This document shows, piece by piece, positions 34,369 to 43,083 of a stretch of DNA of 64,000 nucleotides. The stretch is from the NCBI RefSeq assembly GCF_030849025.1, contig NZ_CP118224.1, forward strand, positions 1,224,001-1,288,000, written 5' to 3'. The number at the start of each line of letters is the position of its first letter. The first letter of the stretch is position 1. A program made the position numbers and the translations under genes. Under the pieces are notes generated by a model. It had not been told where the DNA came from and ran no database searches. It saw nothing but the letters and a program-made list of their open reading frames with translations. This DNA comes from Oceanimonas pelagia. Lineage in GTDB: Bacteria; Pseudomonadota; Gammaproteobacteria; Enterobacterales; Aeromonadaceae.

Positions 34369-36702
34369 ATGAGTTATCAGGTTCTGGCCCGCAAGTGGCG
34401 TCCGCGCCGCTTTGCCGAGGTGGTGGGGCAGCAGCATGTGCTGACCGCCTTGGTGAACGCCCTGGCCCAGGGCCGGTTGCATCACGCCTACCTGTTCAGC
34501 GGCACCCGGGGGGTGGGCAAGACCTCCATCGCCCGGCTGCTGGCCAAGGCGCTCAACTGTGAGGGTGGGGTCAGCGCCGATCCTTGTGGCCAGTGTGCCA
34601 GCTGTCAGGAGATTGAGCAGGGGCGGTTTGTCGATCTGCTGGAAATCGACGCTGCCAGCCGCACCAAGGTGGAAGACACCCGCGAGCTGCTCGACAATGT
34701 GCAGTACCAGCCGGCCCGCGGCCGGTTCAAGGTGTATCTCATCGACGAGGTGCACATGCTCTCCCGCCACAGCTTTAACGCCCTGCTCAAGACGCTGGAA
34801 GAGCCGCCGCCCCATGTGAAGTTTTTGCTGGCTACCACGGATCCGCAAAAACTGCCCATTACCATTTTGTCCCGCTGTCTGCAGTTTCATCTCAAAAGCC
34901 TGGAGCCGGCGCTGATAGACGGCCAGTTGCAGCATATTCTGCAGCAGGAGCAACTGGCCTTTGAGCCCGAGGCCACAGCGGCCCTGGCCCGGGCCGCCGA
35001 CGGCAGCCTGCGCGATGCGCTCAGTCTCACCGATCAGGCTCTGGCCTTTGGCAACGGCCAGTTGCAACTGGCTCAGGTGGAGCGCATGCTCGGCAACCTG
35101 AACCGGGAGCAGCTGCTGGCGCTGGTGGAGGCGGTGCTGGCCGGCGACGGTGCCGCCCTGCTGGCGCGGGTGGCGGAGCTGGCCAGCCTCGGACCGGACT
35201 ATGACCATGTGCACAAGGAGCTGATCGCCTTCTGGCATCAGCTTGCTCTGGCCCAGGTGGTGCCGGCCCAGGGAGTGCCCCATGCCGATGAGCTGAACCG
35301 GCTGGCGCCTTTGGTGAGTGCGGATCAAATCCAGTTGTATTACCAGATTTGCCTGCAGGGCCGAAAGGATCTGCCCTTTGCCCCCGACGGTCGCTCGGCG
35401 CTGGAAATGACCCTGCTGCGCGCCCTGGCCTTTGTGCCTCAAAGCGCCGCTGCGAGCGGGCCAACCCCCGTTACTCCCTCTGTGACCGTTACTCAGCCGG
35501 AGCCTGCGTCTGCAAAAAAGCCCGAGCCGGTGGCCGCGCCGGCGCCGAATGAAGACGACGAGGCCATGACCGCCAGGCTCGAACAGGAGCAGGCGCAAAT
35601 CTGGCAGGAGGCGGCGCGCATGGGCAAGGACGTTGCAGGCCCAGTGGTAACAGAGGAAGCCTCGGCACCGTTCGCGCCGGCACCGGTTGCCTCTGCGCCT
35701 TTGGGGGAGCCGCCGGCGGCCGCGGTGGCCAGCCCGGTTGTGGCGCAAGTCACCGGCAACGGGCCGCAGTCCGTCTCCGCAGCTGAGCCTGCAGAGACGA
35801 CGGACTCCGCCCCCGCGCCACTGGTGGATGAAGCCGCCGAGCAGGCGGCACGCATTCGCCGGCTGCTGCAAACCCGTAACCGGCTGCTGAGCCAGGAGCG
35901 CAGCGAGGTCAGGGCCGCCCCCGAGCCAAAGGTTCGGACGGCACCAGCCCGGCCGGCCAGCCCGGCGGTGGCTACTCCGGAGCGCCCTGTGGCGGTGGCA
36001 TCCCGGCCATCTGCCCCCGCCGCGCCGGTGGCCGAGGGGCAAGCTGCCCGGCCGCAAGACGAGCTGCCACCCCTGGATGCCTACAACGACATGCCCTGGG
36101 ACGACAACGAGGTTCCGCCCTGGGAGCCGGAAGGCACACCGCCACCGTCCGCGCCGTCACAACCGGCGCCAGTCCGCCCCGCGCCCGTGCGTGTGCAACC
36201 CCAGGCCGAGGCTGCGCCCCAGGCGGCCGTGTCGCCGTCGGTGCCGCGGGCAGTCTGGAACATCAAGGACGGCCCCGAGCCGCTCAGGCCATCGCAACTG
36301 TTGCCTCAGGCCGAGGACGACTGGGCACGGCTGGTGTCGCAACTGCCGGTGGGGGGCCTGTTGCGCCAGCTGGCCATGCACAGCACCCTGGAGCGAGACG
36401 GCGAGCGGTGGCAGTTGTGGCTGCGCCCGCAGCACAAGCATCTGCTGAGCGACAAGACCCGGGAAGAGCTGCAAGCCATGCTGGTTGAGCACCTGGGCAG
36501 GCCCGTTACCCTGAGCGTGGCCCTGGGCGAGCAGGGTCAGACTCCGGCCGAGGTGGAGCAGCAGCTCTACCTGGCGGCGCGGGCGCGAGCCAGAGATGAA
36601 ATCGAGGCCGATGATGCGGTACAATTCCTTATCTCGCGTTTTGCTGCCGAGCTGGATGTCGACAGCATCGAGCCCATGGCGCATGTATCAACCCATCAAT
36701 AA
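34369..36702 (+). CDS. dnaX: DNA polymerase III tau subunit (and gamma by frameshift)
   Basis: A 777-residue clamp-loader subunit. The P-loop GTRGVGKTS is at 45-53, the zinc-binding cysteines lie in CEGGVSADPCGQCASC near 64-79, and the AAA+ core extends to about residue 365. A long Pro/Ala-rich linker leads to the C-terminal domain that binds the polymerase and DnaB. The heptamer AAAAAAG at 35514-35520 is in the slippery phase, and a -1 shift would stop after ten more codons, giving a gamma of about 394 residues. Confidence 0.96.
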   Translation: MSYQVLARKWRPRRFAEVVGQQHVLTALVNALAQGRLHHAYLFSGTRGVGKTSIARLLAKALNCEGGVSADPCGQCASCQEIEQGRFVDLLEIDAASRTKVEDTRELLDNVQYQPARGRFKVYLIDEVHMLSRHSFNALLKTLEEPPPHVKFLLATTDPQKLPITILSRCLQFHLKSLEPALIDGQLQHILQQEQLAFEPEATAALARAADGSLRDALSLTDQALAFGNGQLQLAQVERMLGNLNREQLLALVEAVLAGDGAALLARVAELASLGPDYDHVHKELIAFWHQLALAQVVPAQGVPHADELNRLAPLVSADQIQLYYQICLQGRKDLPFAPDGRSALEMTLLRALAFVPQSAAASGPTPVTPSVTVTQPEPASAKKPEPVAAPAPNEDDEAMTARLEQEQAQIWQEAARMGKDVAGPVVTEEASAPFAPAPVASAPLGEPPAAAVASPVVAQVTGNGPQSVSAAEPAETTDSAPAPLVDEAAEQAARIRRLLQTRNRLLSQERSEVRAAPEPKVRTAPARPASPAVATPERPVAVASRPSAPAAPVAEGQAARPQDELPPLDAYNDMPWDDNEVPPWEPEGTPPPSAPSQPAPVRPAPVRVQPQAEAAPQAAVSPSVPRAVWNIKDGPEPLRPSQLLPQAEDDWARLVSQLPVGGLLRQLAMHSTLERDGERWQLWLRPQHKHLLSDKTREELQAMLVEHLGRPVTLSVALGEQGQTPAEVEQQLYLAARARARDEIEADDAVQFLISRFAAELDVDSIEPMAHVSTHQ
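35499..35552 (+). promoter_or_regulatory. Programmed -1 ribosomal frameshift signal in dnaX
   Basis: The slippery heptamer A-AAA-AAG (35514-35520) is preceded by GGAG at 35499-35502, 11 bases upstream, in the position of the stimulatory Shine-Dalgarno-like element of E. coli dnaX. It is followed by a G+C-rich potential hairpin (GCCGG at 35526-35530 with CCGGC at 35539-35543). The -1 frame reaches TGA at 35550-35552. Confidence 0.82.
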
Positions 36703-36715
36703 AGAGTAACGACCT

Positions 36716-37045
36716 ATGTTTGGTAAAGGTGGACTTGGCAATATCATGAAACAGGCCCAGCAGATGCAGGAAAAAATGCAGAAGCTGCAGGAAGAGCTGG
36801 CCCAGATGGAAGTGGTGGGTGAGGCCGGTGCCGGCCTGGTGAAGGTCACCATGACTGGCAGCCACTCGGTACGCCGGGTTGAGCTGGACGACAGCCTGCT
36901 GGAAGACGACAAGGAGCTGCTGGAAGATCTGCTGGCCGCCGCCGTCAACGACGCCGTGCGCCGCATTGAAGAGCAGAACAAGGCCCGCATGGGCGAGCTC
37001 ACCGGCGGCATGCAGCTGCCCCCTGGCTTTAAAATGCCGTTCTAA
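36716..37045 (+). CDS. ybaB: YbaB/EbfC nucleoid-associated protein
   Basis: A 109-residue small dimeric DNA-binding protein. It starts [33 protein letters not shown] and contains [20 protein letters not shown], the family signature. It lies between dnaX and recR in the conserved cluster. Confidence 0.95.
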   Translation: MFGKGGLGNIMKQAQQMQEKMQKLQEELAQMEVVGEAGAGLVKVTMTGSHSVRRVELDDSLLEDDKELLEDLLAAAVNDAVRRIEEQNKARMGELTGGMQLPPGFKMPF

Positions 37046-37056
37046 AGCAAAGTCTT

Positions 37057-37137
37057 AAGCTGGAAGCCTGAAGCTGGAAGGTAAACACTGACGTCTGCAA
37101 ACGCGGCGCTTATCCTTCCGCTTCCAGCTTCCAGCTT
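37057..37137. repeat. Inverted repeat of the AGCTGGAAGC family between ybaB and recR
   Basis: The left arm (37057-37081) contains AAGCTGGAAG twice, and the right arm (37114-37137) contains its complement CTTCCAGCTT, also partly doubled. Together they can form a long imperfect hairpin. Related paired motifs are found after hrpA and after mscS. Confidence 0.65.
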
Positions 37138-37155
37138 TCTTTCAAGAGTTTTCCC

Positions 37156-37761
37156 ATGCGTTTCAGCCCGTTACTGGATGAATTGATCAAAAGCCTGCAG
37201 GTGTTGCCGGGTGTGGGGCCCAAATCGGCCCAGCGCATGGCCTTTGCCCTGCTGGAGCGCCAGCGCGCCGGTGGCCGCAAGCTGGCCCACGTGCTGGAGC
37301 AGGCGCTCGATAACATCGGCCATTGCCGCCAGTGCCGCACCTTCACCGAAGAAGACATCTGCACCATTTGTGCCAGCCCCAAGCGGGCGATCAGTGGTCA
37401 GTTGTGTGTGGTGGAAAGCCCCGCCGACGTGGTGGCCATTGAGCAGACCGGCCAGTACCAGGGCCGTTATTTTGTGCTGATGGGGCACTTGTCGCCGCTG
37501 GACGGCGTGGGCCCGGAAGATCTGGGGCTGGACGTGCTCGAAAACTGGCTGGCCGCCGAACACTTCAGCGAGCTGATCCTGGCCACCAACCCCACGGTGG
37601 AAGGGGAAGCCACCGCCTACTTTATTGCCGATATCGCCCGAAGCCACGGCGTGGCGGTGAGCCGCATCGCCCACGGCGTGCCCATTGGCGGCGAGCTGGA
37701 GCTGGTAGACGGCAATACCCTGAGCCATTCCTTGATGGGCAGAAAGGCCTTCACCGACTAA
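37156..37761 (+). CDS. recR: Recombination mediator RecR
   Basis: A 201-residue protein of the RecFOR pathway. A helix-hairpin-helix motif ([17 protein letters not shown]), a C4 zinc finger ([16 protein letters not shown]) and a Toprim domain ([12 protein letters not shown], and the final [10 protein letters not shown]) are in the normal order. It loads RecA onto SSB-coated gaps with RecO. Confidence 0.96.
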   Translation: MRFSPLLDELIKSLQVLPGVGPKSAQRMAFALLERQRAGGRKLAHVLEQALDNIGHCRQCRTFTEEDICTICASPKRAISGQLCVVESPADVVAIEQTGQYQGRYFVLMGHLSPLDGVGPEDLGLDVLENWLAAEHFSELILATNPTVEGEATAYFIADIARSHGVAVSRIAHGVPIGGELELVDGNTLSHSLMGRKAFTD

Positions 37762-37767
37762 AAGGGG

Positions 37768-38007
37768 TCAGGCGGGATACAGCGTCAGGCTGGCAATCCG
37801 TACCAGCACGCCCACAAACAGCAGCATGCCGCCGTAACGCAGCCAGCGATATTCCTGCAGGGTGAGATCCTTTGCCCGGTTGAACACGATGCGCGGCAGC
37901 GCCAGCCAGTCGTGCTTGCGCCGGCCGTAGCGCCAGCTTCCCACCAGCACCAGCGCCATTCCCAGGCCCAACAGCAGCGGTTCGGCGATTTTTAGCCAGA
38001 GCATCAT
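37768..38007 (-). CDS. Small inner-membrane protein of unknown function
   Basis: A 79-residue protein with two predicted membrane helices (about residues 5-24 and 57-75) joined by a basic loop (RYGRRKHDWLALPRIVFNRAKD). A ribosome site AAGGGA precedes the double ATG at 38007. I do not recognise the family. It ends seven bases from the convergent recR. Confidence 0.6.
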   Translation of the reverse strand: MMLWLKIAEPLLLGLGMALVLVGSWRYGRRKHDWLALPRIVFNRAKDLTLQEYRWLRYGGMLLFVGVLVRIASLTLYPA

Positions 38008-38098
38008 TCCCTTGCCCCCTGTTTTGCATTTGTTAACGGTTTGTTGCCGCCAGTGTAGCCGGGCGCAGGCGGGCCCGGCCATTAGCCAAAGGTCGCAG

Positions 38099-38788
38099 TC
38101 AGCTCGCCAGCCACAGATAAAGATGAAACAGCGGCGGCGCCAGCAGGGCGGTGATCACGCCGCACACCACCATGGCGAGTGAAGAGAAGGCCCCCTGCGT
38201 GCTGCCCACTTCGGCGGCGGCACCGGTGCCGATGGCATGGGCGCCGGCGCCCATGGCCAGACCCTGGGCCTCGGGGTGGTGTATGCCCGCCAGCCGCATC
38301 AGCGGAAAACCGGCAATGGCCCCCATCATGCCCACGATGATCACCAGACCGGCAGCAATGGCGGGAATGCCGCCCATGGCTTCGCTTACGCTCATGGCCA
38401 GCGGCGTGGTAATGGAGCGGGTCGCCACCGATGCCAGCAGCTCGGGGCTGGCATGAATGAGGCCGCCAATCAGCAGGGTGGTGCCCACCGAAATCAGCAC
38501 CGACAGGCCGCAGCACAGCAGAATGGGCACCAGTTGGCTGCGGATCTTGGCGGCCTGCTGGTACAGGGGCAGGGCAAAGGCCACCACCGCCAGCTCCAGC
38601 AGCAGGCTGAGGGGTTGGGTACCGGCCTGGTAATTGGCGGGATCCTCTCCCAAGGCCAGCAACAGGCCGATCACCAGCAGTGCCGGTATCATGATGGGGT
38701 TCACCAGGGGGCTGTTCAGCCGGCGCGCCAGCTTGCGGGTGAGCAGGTAAAACAGCACGGTAACGGGCATGGCCAGCCAGAACATCAT
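38099..38788 (-). CDS. lrgB: LrgB/CidB family membrane protein (YohK-like)
   Basis: A 229-residue integral membrane protein. PLVNPIMIPALLVI and the C-terminal LAMGAGAHAIGTGAAAEVGSTQGAFSSLAM are family signatures. LrgB/CidB proteins are linked to control of murein hydrolase activity, and relatives in plants and bacteria export small organic acids such as glycolate or pyruvate. The start overlaps the lrgA stop by four bases. Confidence 0.92.
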   Translation of the reverse strand: MMFWLAMPVTVLFYLLTRKLARRLNSPLVNPIMIPALLVIGLLLALGEDPANYQAGTQPLSLLLELAVVAFALPLYQQAAKIRSQLVPILLCCGLSVLISVGTTLLIGGLIHASPELLASVATRSITTPLAMSVSEAMGGIPAIAAGLVIIVGMMGAIAGFPLMRLAGIHHPEAQGLAMGAGAHAIGTGAAAEVGSTQGAFSSLAMVVCGVITALLAPPLFHLYLWLAS

Positions 38789-39123
38789 GACACCAGCCTC
38801 TGATACAGCCGGCCCACCAGCAGCAGGATCAGCACCAGCCCGGTGGTGGCGGCCAGCAGAATAAAGCCCAGGCCCCGGCTCAGCACGTCCGCGTAGCTGA
38901 GCAGGCCGGCGGCCACCGGAATAAACAGCAGCGCCATGTGGCGCAGAATGAGCTGGCCGCCGGCAAAGATCCATTCCAGCCGCACCAGCTGGGTGCTGAG
39001 CAGGGTAAACAGCAGCAGCAGGCCAATGATGCTGGCGGGAAAGGCAAAGGGCAGCAGGGCGGCGACGGCCTTGCCCACCAGCAGGCAGGTCAGGATCACC
39101 GCAAAATCACGGATCAGTTTCAT
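38785..39123 (-). CDS. lrgA: LrgA/CidA family holin-like protein (YohJ-like)
   Basis: A 112-residue protein with four membrane helices. FPASIIGLLLLFTLL and GGQLILRHMALLFIPVAAGLLSYADVL are LrgA signatures. It is coupled with lrgB and forms the usual two-gene unit. Confidence 0.92.
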   Translation of the reverse strand: MKLIRDFAVILTCLLVGKAVAALLPFAFPASIIGLLLLFTLLSTQLVRLEWIFAGGQLILRHMALLFIPVAAGLLSYADVLSRGLGFILLAATTGLVLILLLVGRLYQRLVS

Positions 39124-39132
39124 ACGGATATT

Positions 39133-40548
39133 CTACAGTGACTGTACATAGCGGGCCACGGCCTGCAGCAGCGCCAGCCTGGGTTCATCGTCCTGATGCT
39201 CGATCACCAGTTGTTCCAGCCGGTGCATATAGGCCTCGGCATGGGCCGAAAGTTTATCCTGGCAGTGCAGGCGCCAGCGCTGCCACTCCTGCTCGCTGAG
39301 GGTATGGGGGTAGTTGCGTGCCCGGTAGCGGAACAGCAGTTCCGGCAGCCGGGAGTCGCTGAACTGCAGCGGCAGCTCCGCCAGGGCCTCGGGCCGGCTG
39401 TCGCGCACCATGGCCATGGCGGCCTTGTCGGCGTCACCGAAAAAGCCCTGGTACAGAGCGGTGTCGACATCGCCGTCGGCTTCAAAGCCCTCGTCCTGCC
39501 GGTATATGGCTTCCACCTTTTCGCGAATTTCCGGATGCTGGCGCAACAGATCCAGGCTTTTCCGGCACTGGGCGCGATCAATGCCCAGCTCGTCGGCACG
39601 CTGCTCGGTAAGTGCGGCCGCCTTGGCCAGCACCGGGCACTTGTTGATGTGCACCAGTTTCAGCGGCACCGGCGGCAGCTCGCCCAGCTCGCTCTTTTTG
39701 GTGTAAAGACGCTGGCGCAGGGTGTCGGCATCGAGCTCCGCCAGGGGCGACAGGTCTTTCGCCAGATCCACGCAAATCACCGCATTGGCGTTGTCCGGGT
39801 GCCAGGCCAGGGGCGCCACCCAGCTGGCGCAACCCTGCCAGGCGGAAAACATGCCCGACACGTGCACCAGTGGTTTGCTGTTAATGATGTCGATCAGCGC
39901 CTTCACCCTGTGCTTGCTGCGCAGCTCAAACAGATAGTCAAACAGCCGGGGCTGAGCCTGTTTCAGCAGCCGGGCGAGGGCAATGGTGGCACGCACGTCG
40001 GCCAGGGCGTCGTGAGCCTGGCCGTGATCAATGCCATTGGCCTGGGTGAGTCGCTCCAGCTTGAAGCTGGGGCGGCCGTCCTCGTCTTCCGGCCAGTTTA
40101 TGCCGTCGGGCCGCAGGGCGTAAAAGGCCCGTACCACGTCCAGCAGATCCCAGCGGGAATTGCCCTGCTGCCAGCTCCAGGCGTAGGGATCGTAAAAGTT
40201 GCGGTACAGGCTGTAGCGGGTCACTTCGTCGTCGAAGCGAATATTGTTGTAGCCCAGCACACAGGTGTGCGGCCGGCTGAACTGCTCGTGGATCCGCGCG
40301 ATGAACTCCGCCTCGCACAGGCCGTCCTGCTGCGCCTTCTGCGGGGTAATGCCGGTGATCAGGGTGGCCTCGGGGGAAGGCAGGTAGTCCGCCGGCAGCC
40401 GGCAATAGATCATCAGCGGCTCGCCGATTTCGTTGAAGTCGGCGTCGGTGCGAATACCGGCAAACTGCACCGGTCTGTCTTTGGCCGGGCTGACGCCGGC
40501 GGTTTCATAGTCGTAGAAGTAGAAGGTGGGCAGGCTCTGCTCGCTCAT
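39133..40548 (-). CDS. sbcB: Exodeoxyribonuclease I
   Basis: A 471-residue 3'-5' single-strand DNA exonuclease of the DEDDh class. The first catalytic pair is D13/E15 in FYFYDYETAGVSPAKDRPVQFAGIRTD. The later conserved segment HDALADVRATIALARLL holds the exonuclease III motif. Its length agrees with E. coli ExoI (475). It acts in mismatch repair and recombination. Confidence 0.96.
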   Translation of the reverse strand: MSEQSLPTFYFYDYETAGVSPAKDRPVQFAGIRTDADFNEIGEPLMIYCRLPADYLPSPEATLITGITPQKAQQDGLCEAEFIARIHEQFSRPHTCVLGYNNIRFDDEVTRYSLYRNFYDPYAWSWQQGNSRWDLLDVVRAFYALRPDGINWPEDEDGRPSFKLERLTQANGIDHGQAHDALADVRATIALARLLKQAQPRLFDYLFELRSKHRVKALIDIINSKPLVHVSGMFSAWQGCASWVAPLAWHPDNANAVICVDLAKDLSPLAELDADTLRQRLYTKKSELGELPPVPLKLVHINKCPVLAKAAALTEQRADELGIDRAQCRKSLDLLRQHPEIREKVEAIYRQDEGFEADGDVDTALYQGFFGDADKAAMAMVRDSRPEALAELPLQFSDSRLPELLFRYRARNYPHTLSEQEWQRWRLHCQDKLSAHAEAYMHRLEQLVIEHQDDEPRLALLQAVARYVQSL

Positions 40549-40627
40549 TGTTCTTTATGCACTTGGCTGTGTTTGTGCATCATTATGCGTGACTCGGACA
40601 GGGAACCCAAGCGAATGAAGGGAAAAC

Positions 40628-40654
40628 AAAAAGGCCGGAGCAGCTCCGGCCTTT
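40628..40654 (-). terminator. Intrinsic terminator after maoP
   Basis: AAAGGCCGGAG-CAG-CTCCGGCCTTT. Read on the minus strand it ends in a T run, placing it between maoP and sbcB as the maoP terminator. Confidence 0.85.
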
Positions 40655-40659
40655 GGCAC

Positions 40660-40995
40660 TCAGTCGGCGGTATCTTCCACCGGCTCGTAGTCGTCTTCGC
40701 TGCCGGCGCTCATGGGGGAGCACAAACGGTGCACCCGGCGCGGGCCGATTACCTTGAGGTATTTCAGCCACACCTTGGCATGGCGAAGTTCGGGGGCGGC
40801 CTGCTGCTGCACCTGTTCAACAAAGCGCTGCTCTTCATCGGTCATGGGCGCGCGCTGGCCGGTATACAGGCCCAGCATGGCATGGCCGCATTGTTCAAGC
40901 AGCTGGGCTTCGGTCACGGTGAACTCGCCACAGCGGCGCAGCCCGCGCGGGAAGTGGGTAAAGTCCTGGAACGGCTTGCCTGACTCAAAGCTCAT
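40660..40995 (-). CDS. maoP: Macrodomain Ori organisation protein MaoP (DUF413, YifE-like)
   Basis: A 111-residue protein with the DUF413 core HFPRGLRRCGEFTVTEAQLLEQCGHAMLGLYTGQRAPMTDEEQRFV. In E. coli MaoP acts with the site maoS to constrain the Ori macrodomain. The start at 40995 gives the standard N-terminus. The acidic C-terminus (EDDYEPVEDTAD) is typical. Confidence 0.88.
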   Translation of the reverse strand: MSFESGKPFQDFTHFPRGLRRCGEFTVTEAQLLEQCGHAMLGLYTGQRAPMTDEEQRFVEQVQQQAAPELRHAKVWLKYLKVIGPRRVHRLCSPMSAGSEDDYEPVEDTAD

Positions 40996-41127
40996 ATGCA
41001 CTCTCACTCTAACGTGGCATTGATGATCGCGGAAAGTATGGCACTCGGGTCCGGTACGCAAAATCAATTTTTTTTACGTGTCGTGAAAATTTGTTTTATG
41101 AGTTTTTAGTGAACAACCCCGCCGTCG

Positions 41128-41991
41128 TCAGGAGGCGGTTTCGCCGGCATCCATGGTCAGTTCAAGAAAACGCGGGTGCTGGCGCAGCGGGTCGAATTCC
41201 TCGTCTTCCGCCGCCACATGGCGCAGGTGCACATTGTTGGCCACCGCCAGTTCCAGATCGCTCAGGGCCTGCTCCTCATGACCCATGCCGGCATTGGCAC
41301 AGGCGCGCTGATAAAGGGCATGGGCATTTTGCGGATCCACCTGCATGACCCGGTTGCACAGGCTCAGGGCCCACTGGCGTTCGTTCATCATCAGGGCGGC
41401 GTCGGCCTTGTGAGTGAGGGCGTCGAGATCGCCGGGCTTGATGTGCAGGATCTGATCGTAAATTTCCATCTTGGCCTGGGGGCTTTGCTCCTGACTGGCC
41501 CGCAGCCAGAGCGCGTGCACCTCCTGAAAACGTTCAATTTCCCGGTAGTTTTCCGCAATGACTTTGGTTTTTCGTTGCAGTTCCCGCTCAATTTGCCGCA
41601 GCTTGCGTTCGTAATTATCGGTGATCTGCTTCATCTGGGTTTCCACATAATCCCGCGCCGACTTTTTCAGCTCGCGCAGTGACTGCCAGCCCACAATGGC
41701 CAGCACCGAGGCTGCCCCCGCCAGCAGGTAGAAGAAATAGGTCACGGTGATGTTGGCGTAGCTCATGGCCTTGTCGGCCACCCCCAGCTCCTTCTGTACC
41801 ACCTCTTCCTTTACGTTTACGCGAAACTGGGCCATTTCGGTGCGCAGCGCCTTCAGCTCGTCGAGCATGTAGCGTTCCATCAGGGGAGTGAGCCGGGTGC
41901 GCTCTTCTTCTTCGGAGGGACCGGCGGGCTCGGCGGCGATCAGGGGCCCGGAAAGGCACAACAACAGCAGGGCGGCGAAATGTTTGAGCAT
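41128..41991 (-). CDS. TPR-containing membrane protein with a coiled coil
   Basis: A 287-residue protein. A signal peptide (1-20, ending LIAAEP) is followed by a helical region, one membrane span at about 80-102, a charged coiled coil at about 105-160, and three or so TPR-like units (170-260: MEIYDQILHIKPGDLDALTHKADAAL, and QVDPQNAHALYQRACANAGMG). No specific family is recognised. It probably works as a scaffold in the envelope. A candidate sigma-70 promoter lies upstream. Confidence 0.72.
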   Translation of the reverse strand: MLKHFAALLLLCLSGPLIAAEPAGPSEEEERTRLTPLMERYMLDELKALRTEMAQFRVNVKEEVVQKELGVADKAMSYANITVTYFFYLLAGAASVLAIVGWQSLRELKKSARDYVETQMKQITDNYERKLRQIERELQRKTKVIAENYREIERFQEVHALWLRASQEQSPQAKMEIYDQILHIKPGDLDALTHKADAALMMNERQWALSLCNRVMQVDPQNAHALYQRACANAGMGHEEQALSDLELAVANNVHLRHVAAEDEEFDPLRQHPRFLELTMDAGETAS

Positions 41992-42518
41992 GAGAAACCG
42001 TAAGAATCTGGTGTGAACCGAATGTAAAAATCGGTGCCAAGGATAACCCGTGGATTATTCGCTTTCAAATTATTGTCGCGAGTGACAGTCGCTGTCCTGT
42101 ATTTAGGGTGCTAATGATGTCTTCGGTATTTTTTGAATGGTTTGATTGATTTGAATACAGAGCAGATGGTGTGGTGTTGCATGAGAAGGTGATTAAAAAG
42201 TGAACGGGTGTGATGCGAGAGTGTCGGTTGCCGGCGTTACCGGTTAGTTTCCTGCGACAAAAGGTTACCGCCGTTCGTGAGGCTGATGGTGCGGCGTTGC
42301 TGAATCGAGGTGAGGAGTCGTTCAGGCCTTTTGTTGCATGGGATTGGCGGGAGTTCGGGGTGCTCAATGCGAAGCGAAAAAGGAGAAAAACGGGGTGGCG
42401 AAATGCATGCTGTTCAAATTAATTTCATGGAATTCGCCTTGCAATCGATAAATGGTTTGTTAGGTTAATAAAGGATTTTTGATTAGCCCACTAACCAAAA
42501 GAGCTTGAAGCAATCATT
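41992..42518. other. Intergenic region between the TPR protein and ectA
   Basis: These 527 bases separate two divergent genes. No coding sequence is supported; the short open frames here have no ribosome sites or family resemblance. The last 100 bases before ectA are A+T-rich and probably hold the ectoine promoter, but I find no hexamer pair at good spacing. Confidence 0.5.
42040..42068 (-). promoter_or_regulatory. Candidate promoter of the TPR membrane protein gene
   Basis: On the minus strand, TTGAAA (42068-42063) and TATCCT (42045-42040) are 17 bases apart, about 50 bases before the start codon. Confidence 0.45.
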
Positions 42519-43025
42519 ATGGATACCACCGTTGACCTGCAACTTGTGCTGCGACATCCCAATGCCACGGACGGGCGTAACGTCAATCTGCTGATTGACC
42601 GTTGCAAACCTCTGGACACCAATTCCACCTACTGCAATCTGCTGCAGTGCTCGCACTTTGCCGACACCTGCATGCTGGCCGAAGACGAGGACGACGGCAC
42701 CCTGCTGGGGTTTATCTCTGCCTACCGCAAACCCGCCGAACCGGACACCCTGTTCGTGTGGCAGGTAGCCATAGATAAACGCGCCCGCGGAGAAGGACTG
42801 GCCCGTCGCCTGCTCGACAACCTGCTCGATGCCGACGCCTGCCAGGGCGTGCGCCGCATTGAAACCACCATTACCCCCGACAACGCCGCATCCTGGGGGC
42901 TGTTTGACAGTCTGGCCCGGGATCGGGGCGCCGGCGCCGGCAGCCGTCATGTGCTGTTTGATCAGGAACGTCACTTCGGCGGCGAGAGCAAAAGCGAGAT
43001 CCTCTATCGCATTCCGCTCGCCTGA
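42519..43025 (+). CDS. ectA: L-2,4-diaminobutyrate N-gamma-acetyltransferase
   Basis: A 168-residue GNAT-fold enzyme, second step of ectoine synthesis. FVWQVAIDKRARGEGLARRLLDNLL is the acetyl-CoA site, and RRIETTITPDNAASWGLFDSLARDRGA is typical of EctA. It is the first gene of the ectoine cluster. Confidence 0.95.
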   Translation: MDTTVDLQLVLRHPNATDGRNVNLLIDRCKPLDTNSTYCNLLQCSHFADTCMLAEDEDDGTLLGFISAYRKPAEPDTLFVWQVAIDKRARGEGLARRLLDNLLDADACQGVRRIETTITPDNAASWGLFDSLARDRGAGAGSRHVLFDQERHFGGESKSEILYRIPLA

Positions 43026-43083
43026 GCCCGTCTTTTCCCTTTTTTCGCATTTAACGATTTGAATCAGACTTTAAGGAGTCGTG

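Noticed and set aside
42065-42422. Overlapping short frames on both strands before ectA
   Set aside because: No ribosome sites, no family likeness and unlike codon use; probably non-coding.
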